Origin: J014 sp964486055
Lineage (GTDB): Bacteria; Acidobacteriota; Blastocatellia; Pyrinomonadales; Pyrinomonadaceae
Direction: 5' to 3'
DNA: 11,796 nt
Assembly (NCBI GenBank): GCA_964486055.1
Contig: CAZALE010000018.1
Location: 1 to 11,796 of the forward strand
Every line of letters begins with the position of its first letter. Position 1 is the first letter of the stretch. The notes under the pieces were generated by a model. That model did not search any database. It saw only the letters and a program-made list of their open reading frames with translations, and was not told the DNA's origin. Positions 6,896 to 11,796 of the stretch are shown here, in pieces. The translations under genes and the position numbers were made by a program.

Positions 6896-8553
6896 TCACG
6901 TTTGGATTGATAAACTATCTTCCCATCAACAACTGTCAATAAAACTTTGACCTTAGGAATTTCATTTGGGTTTATCGAGAAAATATCCTCAGAGAGCATT
7001 ACAAAGTCGGCTAATTTACCAACAGATATTGTCCCCTTAACATTTTCTTGAAATTCGGCGTAAGCGGAACCAACAGTATAAGCACGGACCGTTTCCTCAA
7101 CAGTAATTTTCTGCTCCGGTATCCAACCATTCGGATTTTTATCATCTAACGTTCTGCGGGTTACCGCTGCGTATATTGTCATCATCGGATCTAACAAAGC
7201 AACGGGCCAGTCAGTGCCAAACACAAGTTTCACTCCGGAATCTAATAATGATCGGAAAGCATATGTGCCTTTTAAACGCTTTTCATCCAATCGTTTCCAT
7301 GCCCATCTACCGTCGTCTATGACATGAAAAGGTTGCATTGAGGCTATCACTGATTGTGTAGCGAATCGTTTTATAAGATTTTCATTTAAATGTTGAGCAT
7401 GCTCGATGCGAAATCTTCTATCTCTCTTCCCATTCTCCTGCTCCACCCTCTCATAAATCTTCAAAATCTCATCATTGGCACGATCTCCGATAGCATGAAT
7501 CATTATCTGAAGACCAGCCTTATCAGCCTGCTTAACCCTATCAAACATTTTTGACATCTCATCAGAGGCTAGCCCCGTATAGCCAGGTTTATCTAAATAA
7601 GGCTCGAAAAACCATGCAGTTGAAGCTCCTAGACTGCCATCAGCAAATCCCTTTAAACCTCCTACTCTGATCATGCCGTCCCCAAAAGCATAATGAATGC
7701 CAGTCCTTTTCCACCTTTCCCAGTCAGGTAATGGTGAAACTGCATAAATTCTTGTTTTTAACTTACCTTTTCTCAGAAGTTCCTGGTAGACCCCAACATC
7801 AGTGCCAGCAGACATATCTTGCACACTAGTCACACCGAGCGATGCAGCGTAATTTGTAGCAGCCTCAGCTATTTCGAGTTTTTCCTCGAAAGATGGTTCC
7901 GGAATCACACGATAAACGTAGTTCATTGCTGCATCCTTTAAAATTCCAGTCGGATTACCATCCGCATCCCTAACTATCTCGCCACCTTCGACATCCTTTG
8001 TGTTTTTATCAACACCGGCAAGTTTTAATGCCAGACTATTAGCTAAAGCCATGTGGCCATCTAAACGATTAATGAAAACTGGATTGTCAGGCGTCACAGC
8101 ATCTATCATTTCCTTGGTTGGCAAAATGCTCGGCGTCCATTTTTCATGATCCCAATTTCCATTCAAAATCCACCGTCCTTTCGGCAGCTTCGACGCATAC
8201 TCCTTTATCCTCTGCACAAATTCATCCGGACTTTTTGCATCTCTTAAATCTACAGAGGTAAGCGAAGCGCCACCTTCCATAAAATGTAAATGTGAATCAT
8301 TAAAGCCAGGAAGGATCAGTTTCCCACCAGCATCAATTACCCTAGTATTCTTACCTACCAATCGCTTAATTTCATCATTCTTGCCTACGGCTATTATCCT
8401 ATTTGACCATACCGCAATGGCCTCAGCTTCAGGCTTTTCTTTGTCCATAGTTCTAACCTTCGCATTTATAACCACCAGATCAGCCATAAATGTCTGTCCA
8501 TAAAAACTTACCGCAAAGAGCACCAAAACAGTTACATAATACACAAATCTCAT
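6892..8553 (-). CDS. Secreted YtcJ-type metal-dependent amidohydrolase (Amidohydro_3)
   Basis: A 553-residue hydrolase of the amidohydrolase superfamily. The N-terminus (MRFVYYVTVLVLFAVSFYGQ) looks like a signal peptide, so it likely acts in the periplasm. The small N-terminal beta-sandwich (ADLVVINAKVRTMD) leads into the TIM barrel. Metal and active-site residues are visible: His88 and His90 (DSHLH), Lys301 in KGFADGSLG (position of the carboxylated lysine), His353 in MIHAIGDRAND, His385 in RIEHAQH and Asp448 in FGTDWP. The C-terminal strand region (KLADFVML...VDGKIVYQ) completes the sandwich. YtcJ relatives are usually annotated as predicted hydrolases of amide or ester bonds, and the substrate here is unknown. 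Its start is supported by GGGAG seven bases upstream. It is transcribed divergently from the MESH1-like gene and converges on the PDZ gene, so it is probably monocistronic. Confidence 0.93.
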   Translation of the reverse strand: MRFVYYVTVLVLFAVSFYGQTFMADLVVINAKVRTMDKEKPEAEAIAVWSNRIIAVGKNDEIKRLVGKNTRVIDAGGKLILPGFNDSHLHFMEGGASLTSVDLRDAKSPDEFVQRIKEYASKLPKGRWILNGNWDHEKWTPSILPTKEMIDAVTPDNPVFINRLDGHMALANSLALKLAGVDKNTKDVEGGEIVRDADGNPTGILKDAAMNYVYRVIPEPSFEEKLEIAEAATNYAASLGVTSVQDMSAGTDVGVYQELLRKGKLKTRIYAVSPLPDWERWKRTGIHYAFGDGMIRVGGLKGFADGSLGASTAWFFEPYLDKPGYTGLASDEMSKMFDRVKQADKAGLQIMIHAIGDRANDEILKIYERVEQENGKRDRRFRIEHAQHLNENLIKRFATQSVIASMQPFHVIDDGRWAWKRLDEKRLKGTYAFRSLLDSGVKLVFGTDWPVALLDPMMTIYAAVTRRTLDDKNPNGWIPEQKITVEETVRAYTVGSAYAEFQENVKGTISVGKLADFVMLSEDIFSINPNEIPKVKVLLTVVDGKIVYQSKRE

Positions 8554-8560
8554 ATCGAAC

Positions 8561-8566
8561 TCCCTC
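8561..8566 (-). promoter_or_regulatory. Ribosome binding site of the amidohydrolase
   Basis: On the minus strand the sequence GAGGGA followed by GTTCGAT precedes the ATG at 8553, a well-placed purine-rich site that supports this start and its complete signal peptide. Confidence 0.7.
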
Positions 8567-8588
8567 TATTCATTTTTTACTCGAATTT

Positions 8589-8617
8589 CTTGTAGTTTCT
8601 GATTATTGTATTGTAAA
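8589..8617 (-). promoter_or_regulatory. Candidate promoter of the amidohydrolase gene
   Basis: Read on the minus strand, TTTACA (8617-8612, five of six consensus bases for -35) is followed after 17 bases by TACAAG (8594-8589, four of six for -10). Transcription would begin near 8582, giving a leader of roughly 28 bases that contains the ribosome binding site. Consensus match only. Confidence 0.4.
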
Positions 8618-8619
8618 AT
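8590..8619 (+). promoter_or_regulatory. Weak candidate promoter of the MESH1-like gene
   Basis: TAAAAT (8614-8619) is a five-of-six -10 box. The best -35 partner, TTGTAG at 8590-8595 with 18-base spacing, matches only three of six. A start near 8626 would fall inside the ATG at 8623, which favours the ATG at 8641 as the real start codon. The site lies on the same bases as the opposing amidohydrolase promoter. Confidence 0.3.
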
Positions 8620-8640
8620 CCCATGCGTAGAAAGTTTAAT

Positions 8641-9192
8641 ATGGCTGAAAATTCAGTCGCAAAATTACTTTTTGCTGCTGACTTTGCGGCAAAAAAACAC
8701 TTAGGGCAAAAACGAAAAGACGGATTTGAAGCCTATATAAATCATCCCATCGAAGTAGCGAATTTGCTTGCTAATGTTGGTGAGGTGAGTGACGAAGAGA
8801 CGCTGATAGCAGCTCTCTTGCATGATACTCTTGAGGATACCGATACAACTGCGGATGAGCTTATAAATCTATTTGGCGAGAGAGTTTATAATTATGTAGC
8901 CGAAGTAACCGATGATAAGAGCCTACCTCAAAATCAAAGAAAGAAATTACAGATACAACACGCTCCATATCTTTCAGCAGCTGCCAAACAAATAAAACTT
9001 GCTGATAAGATTAGCAACATCCACGATATAATGAATAATCCGCCACAAAATTGGTCTAACGAGAGAAGACTAGAATACCTCGATTGGGCAAAAAAAGTTG
9101 TAGAAGGTCTGCGTGGAGTAAATAAAAAACTTGAGGATTACTTCGATAAATTAGCATCAGAAGCAGAGATGCGCATCAAAAGCAACGGATAA
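8641..9192 (+). CDS. MESH1-like small alarmone hydrolase (HD domain, (p)ppGpp 3'-pyrophosphohydrolase)
   Basis: Single-domain HD hydrolase closely resembling animal MESH1 and the hydrolase half of Rel/SpoT; expected to remove the 3'-pyrophosphate of (p)ppGpp in the cytoplasm using Mn2+. Numbering from the ATG at 8641 (183 residues), the metal ligands are His35 (INHP), His61-Asp62 and Asp122 (KLADK), with the catalytic pair Glu65-Asp66 in HDTLED. From memory these positions equal those of human MESH1. Further shared blocks are QKRKDGFEAYINHPIEVA, VTDDKSLP and NWSNERRLEYLDWAKKVVEGLRG. There is no synthetase, TGS or ACT domain, so it can only degrade alarmone, not make it. An upstream in-frame ATG at 8623 adds MRRKFN; I prefer 8641 because of family length and the promoter position, though neither start has a strong ribosome binding site. 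Animal MESH1 also dephosphorylates NADPH; whether this one does is unknown. Confidence 0.9.
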   Translation: MAENSVAKLLFAADFAAKKHLGQKRKDGFEAYINHPIEVANLLANVGEVSDEETLIAALLHDTLEDTDTTADELINLFGERVYNYVAEVTDDKSLPQNQRKKLQIQHAPYLSAAAKQIKLADKISNIHDIMNNPPQNWSNERRLEYLDWAKKVVEGLRGVNKKLEDYFDKLASEAEMRIKSNG

Positions 9193-9228
9193 ACAGAATC
9201 AAACTTCAAGCATTTCCGTAAGAATTGT

Positions 9229-9253
9229 AGTTTTGCTATACTTAGCTAAAACT
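9229..9253. promoter_or_regulatory. Imperfect palindrome over the ETF-QO -10 box, possible operator
   Basis: AGTTTTGCTA (9229-9238) pairs with TAGC-T-AAAACT (9243-9253) as ten base pairs interrupted by one extra T, around the four bases TACT. TTAGCTAA (9242-9249) is itself a perfect palindrome. The centre coincides with the TATACT box at 9237-9242. A bound regulator would block RNA polymerase, and the same bases could form a small hairpin in any transcript from upstream. The regulator is not identifiable. Confidence 0.45.
9234..9242 (+). promoter_or_regulatory. Extended -10 promoter for ETF-QO and gmk
   Basis: TGCTATACT is an extended -10 element (TGn followed by a five-of-six TATAAT match). 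The -35 region at the right spacing (TTCCGT, 9214-9219) is poor, as is common with extended -10 promoters. Transcription would start near 9249, giving a leader of about 30 bases before the ATG at 9280. Confidence 0.5.
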
Positions 9254-9270
9254 GAATCATCATTCATTTC

Positions 9271-9277
9271 GAGGTGG
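9271..9277 (+). promoter_or_regulatory. Ribosome binding site that decides the ETF-QO start
   Basis: GAGGTGG lies just before the ATG at 9280, with five bases between GAGG and the ATG. The in-frame GTG at 9274 is inside this site, so it cannot use it and is the less likely start. Confidence 0.65.
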
Positions 9278-9279
9278 CA

Positions 9280-10977
9280 ATGGTAGAGAGAGAAAGAATT
9301 CAGATGGATGTAGTTTTTGTCGGTGCTGGTCCGGCAAATCTTGCTGCAGCTCTTCACCTTAAAAATCTAATAAAAAAGCACAATGAGGAAGTTGAAAAAG
9401 GAATTAAAAAGGCAGAAAAACTTGAGGCCATAGAAATAGCCATAGTGGAAAAAGGGGCTAATGTAGGTGCGCATATACTTTCAGGCGCTGTAATGAACCC
9501 AAAAGCATTGAAAGAGTTAATGCCGGATTTTTTGGAACAGGGCTGCCCAATAGATACCGAAGTGAAATCCGATGCTTTTTGGTATTTAACCGAGAAAACA
9601 AAGCTAGAATCTCCCATCACTCCACCGCCTCTGCGCAATCATGGATATTACATCGTCAGTCTAAGTAAAATTTGTGAGTGGCTTGCCGAGAAGTGTGAGG
9701 AGGCCGGCATCAACATATTCCCTGAATTTCCGGCAACTGAAGTCTTGTATGATGCAAATGATGCCGTTATTGGGATAAGAACAGGAGATAAAGGAATCGG
9801 CAAGGATGGAAAGCCCAAATCGAACTACGAACCAGGAGTAGATCTTCTGGCAAAAGTAACCGTCTTGGGCGAGGGCTCTCGTGGCTCGTTGGCGAAGCAG
9901 CTAATCGCAAGGCTAGGGCTTGATAAAAATAGAGAACCAGCTGTCTATTCACTAGGTGTCAAAGAATTGTGGGAAGTCCCAGCGGGTAATTTTAAAGAAG
10001 GACACGTGGTGCATACGCTCGGCTTTCCATCTGATGCTCAAACTTATGGGGGTGGCTGGATATACGGCATGAAAAACAATATAGTCAGCATAGGATACGT
10101 CACTGGCCTTGATTATCTAGATCCAATGATTGACCCACACGCAGAATTTCAAAAATTTAAAACTCATCCTGCTATCGCTAAAATCCTCGAGGGTGGCAAG
10201 TTAATAAAGTACGGCGCAAAAACCATAAATGCTGGCGGCTGGCATACTATGCCAAAGCTCTACTCCGACGGGGTTCTGCTCGTTGGAGATACGGCTGCAT
10301 TCCTGAATAGTCAGAAGCTTAAGGGCATTCATACTGCAATGAAATCTGGTATGCTTGCAGCAGAAACTATCTTAGAAGCCCTGATAAAAAATGATTTTTC
10401 ATCAGAAGTGCTTAAACACTATGAGCACAAAGTTAATAACTCGTGGTTATACGACGAACTGCATTCAGTGCGCAACTTCCACAGCGCTTTCCAAAGAGGA
10501 CGCTGGTCTGCATTGATAAACACCGGGTTGCAATTCTTATCAGGAGGCTTTGCTTGGGGATTTATTGATAAAGAAAGTCATCAACCGGGACATGAAAGAA
10601 TGCTGAAAATCTCTGAAATTAAAGATGGCAAACGTTACCAAAATCTCAAATTCGATAAAAAACTTACCTTCGACAAATTAACAAATGTCTACTACGGTTC
10701 AGTCTCACACCATGAAGACCAACCAGCCCATTTGCATGTTCTTGATCCTGAAATATGCGCCACACGCTGTGTAGAGGAATATGGAAATCCCTGTGAACGT
10801 TTTTGTCCAGCTGCAGTTTACGAGATGCAACTAAATCCTAAAACCGGCCGCAAGGAACTCAAAATTAACTTTTCCAATTGTGTGCACTGTAAAACTTGTG
10901 ACATCATAGATCCTTATCAAATTATCAACTGGGTCACGCCCGAAGGCGGTGGTGGCCCCAATTACAAAGGCATGTAA
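9280..10977 (+). CDS. Electron transfer flavoprotein-quinone oxidoreductase (ETF-QO)
   Basis: Membrane-associated iron-sulfur flavoprotein that takes electrons from reduced ETF, fed by acyl-CoA and other dehydrogenases, and passes them to the quinone pool. The 565 residues have the N-terminal FAD-binding motif VGAGPANLAAALHL (14-27). The third glycine of the usual GxGxxG is Asn20 here. A second FAD-contact block follows (GDTAAFLNSQKLKGIHTAMKSG, starting near 336). The C-terminal ferredoxin-like part carries Cys509 (RFCPAAVYE) and Cys534, Cys537 and Cys540 (NCVHCKTCD), the 4Fe-4S ligands with the 25-3-3 spacing of mitochondrial ETF-QO. It ends in NWVTPEGGGGPNYKGM, almost identical to the family tail. 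Additional cysteines at CATRC and NPC precede the cluster, as in many bacterial members. No transmembrane helix is needed because the family is monotopic. etfA and etfB are not in the window. The stop codon directly abuts gmk. Confidence 0.95.
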   Translation: MVERERIQMDVVFVGAGPANLAAALHLKNLIKKHNEEVEKGIKKAEKLEAIEIAIVEKGANVGAHILSGAVMNPKALKELMPDFLEQGCPIDTEVKSDAFWYLTEKTKLESPITPPPLRNHGYYIVSLSKICEWLAEKCEEAGINIFPEFPATEVLYDANDAVIGIRTGDKGIGKDGKPKSNYEPGVDLLAKVTVLGEGSRGSLAKQLIARLGLDKNREPAVYSLGVKELWEVPAGNFKEGHVVHTLGFPSDAQTYGGGWIYGMKNNIVSIGYVTGLDYLDPMIDPHAEFQKFKTHPAIAKILEGGKLIKYGAKTINAGGWHTMPKLYSDGVLLVGDTAAFLNSQKLKGIHTAMKSGMLAAETILEALIKNDFSSEVLKHYEHKVNNSWLYDELHSVRNFHSAFQRGRWSALINTGLQFLSGGFAWGFIDKESHQPGHERMLKISEIKDGKRYQNLKFDKKLTFDKLTNVYYGSVSHHEDQPAHLHVLDPEICATRCVEEYGNPCERFCPAAVYEMQLNPKTGRKELKINFSNCVHCKTCDIIDPYQIINWVTPEGGGGPNYKGM

Positions 10978-11610
10978 ATGAAGGGTAAGCTTTTTATAAT
11001 CAGCTCTCCCTCGGGCGGTGGCAAGGGAACGCTTATTCGTGAAATCCTAAAAATTGTCCCAAAAGTTACCTTGTCAGTTTCTTTCACAACGCGTCCTAAA
11101 AGGGCTGGTGAAGAACACGGAAAGGATTACTTTTTCATCTCAGAACCAGAATTTCTGAATTTAATTAAAAAAAATGCTTTTCTTGAGTATGCAAAGGTCC
11201 ACGGCCACTTCTATGGCACTAGTCGAGAATATGTAGAAGAAAAACTAAATGCAGGACAAGATGTGATTTTGGAAATAGATATCCAAGGCGCTCGCTCAAT
11301 AAAAAAATTACCACTAGAGACGATAAGTATCTTTATAATGCCACCTTCTTTTCAAGTTCTAAGAGAAAGATTAATCGCACGAGGAACAGAATCAGAGGGA
11401 AGTTTGAAAATAAGACTAGAAAACGCAATCAATGAGGTCGAAGCATACAAAGAGTTCGATTACGTAGTGATAAACGATAATCTGCATGAGGCAATAGAAA
11501 ATCTTAAAGCAATATTCGTAGCTGAAAGATTACGTACTCAAAATCAACTCGACCAAATTAATCAGATTCTGCATTCTTTCAAGATAACTTCCAGACAAGA
11601 TACAAATTGA
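10978..11610 (+). CDS. gmk: Guanylate kinase
   Basis: Cytoplasmic enzyme converting GMP and ATP to GDP and ADP, essential for GTP and dGTP supply. At 210 residues it has the usual bacterial length. The P-loop is SSPSGGGKGT (9-18, Lys16), slightly different from the commoner GPSGxGKGT/ST. The GMP-binding block SVSFTTRPKRAGEEHGKDYFF (33-53, with Arg39, Arg42 and Tyr51) is followed by FLEYAKVHGHFYGTS (68-82, with Glu70 and Tyr79) and ILEIDIQGA (97-105). The lid region (RERLIARGTES...RLENA) and the FDYVVIND block (160-167) complete the family pattern. Its ATG follows the ETF-QO stop with no intervening base, and AAAGG (10966-10970) inside the ETF-QO end serves as a ribosome binding site, so the two are cotranscribed and probably coupled. 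The common neighbours yicC and rpoZ are not seen here. The enzyme is a known ppGpp target in some bacteria. Confidence 0.96.
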   Translation: MKGKLFIISSPSGGGKGTLIREILKIVPKVTLSVSFTTRPKRAGEEHGKDYFFISEPEFLNLIKKNAFLEYAKVHGHFYGTSREYVEEKLNAGQDVILEIDIQGARSIKKLPLETISIFIMPPSFQVLRERLIARGTESEGSLKIRLENAINEVEAYKEFDYVVINDNLHEAIENLKAIFVAERLRTQNQLDQINQILHSFKITSRQDTN

Positions 11611-11796
11611 AAGTATCTGTAAGAAATAATCAGCTATCTGGCTTTTACTGAAAGCTAGTCACTTCGTAAACAATTCAAAATTTTATCCAGCTCCCTATAC
11701 GTCAGTAGAATCAACCACGGACTTTATCACCTCAGTTTGTAGTCTTGAAACAAAGGATTTAATTCAAACAAACGAGTCAAAGATCGAAAGACGAGG
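11611..11796. other. Region after gmk with no supported gene
   Basis: A small hairpin CTGGCTTT (11638-11645), loop TACTG, AAAGCTAG (11651-11658) forms eight pairs with one G-U. It lacks a T tract, so it is at best a weak terminator. One plus-strand frame stays open from about 11629 to the window edge (roughly 55 codons) but has no ATG or GTG and no ribosome binding site, and the translation resembles nothing I recognise. There is no sign of rpoZ, which often follows gmk. The next gene probably starts beyond the edge. Confidence 0.4.

Noticed and set aside
9274..9276. GTG at 9274 as the ETF-QO start
   Set aside because: It sits within the ribosome binding site that serves the ATG at 9280, and the longer form adds only two residues.
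11611..11796. rpoZ following gmk, as in many bacteria
   Set aside because: No frame in this stretch resembles the omega subunit and there is no suitable start codon.
1..11796. Mobile element, CRISPR array, phage or defence island
   Set aside because: No transposase, integrase, direct-repeat array, tRNA or nuclease-type gene is present, and the genes are housekeeping or typical for the group.

Overview
The window reads as a stretch of ordinary chromosome from an AT-rich member of the Acidobacteriota (inference). The best taxonomic clue is the first gene, an Oar-like TonB-dependent receptor of more than 1,200 residues with an N-terminal carboxypeptidase-regulatory-like domain. That architecture is greatly expanded in Acidobacteriota. 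The accompanying secreted YtcJ-type amidohydrolase and secreted PDZ protein fit the same group. Base composition looks similar throughout, and I see no transposase, integrase, tRNA, rRNA, CRISPR array or phage gene.

Layout. Positions 1-3699 hold the receptor, cut at its 5' end by the window edge and closed by a textbook intrinsic terminator. Positions 3936-5680 are a two-gene unit, msrA and a class I/II aminotransferase, overlapping by ATGA. Positions 5880-6701 encode a secreted tandem-PDZ protein with its own strong ribosome binding site. It converges on a secreted amidohydrolase on the minus strand (6892-8553). The convergent gap contains a 17-bp stem-loop and a second, 10-bp inverted repeat. 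A 69-87 bp divergent gap separates the amidohydrolase from a MESH1-like (p)ppGpp hydrolase (8641-9192). This is followed by ETF-quinone oxidoreductase (9280-10977) and guanylate kinase (10978-11610), which abut with no spacer. The last 186 bases hold no gene I can support.

How the genes may work together (inference). MsrA returns methionine sulfoxide to methionine, and the coupled aminotransferase belongs to a subfamily that includes methionine- and kynurenine-using enzymes, so the pair may share sulfur amino acid metabolism. The alarmone hydrolase and guanylate kinase both touch the guanine nucleotide pool: the first removes the 3'-pyrophosphate from (p)ppGpp and the second makes GDP from GMP. 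ETF-QO, lying between them, passes electrons from acyl-CoA or amino acid oxidation to quinone. Its ETF partner genes are not in the window.

I found no convincing undescribed multi-gene system. The most interesting material is small-scale: a possible leaderless msrA start under a compact promoter with interleaved inverted repeats, an imperfect palindrome sitting on the probable -10 box of the ETF-QO gene, divergent promoters that may occupy the same DNA, and the convergent-gap hairpins.
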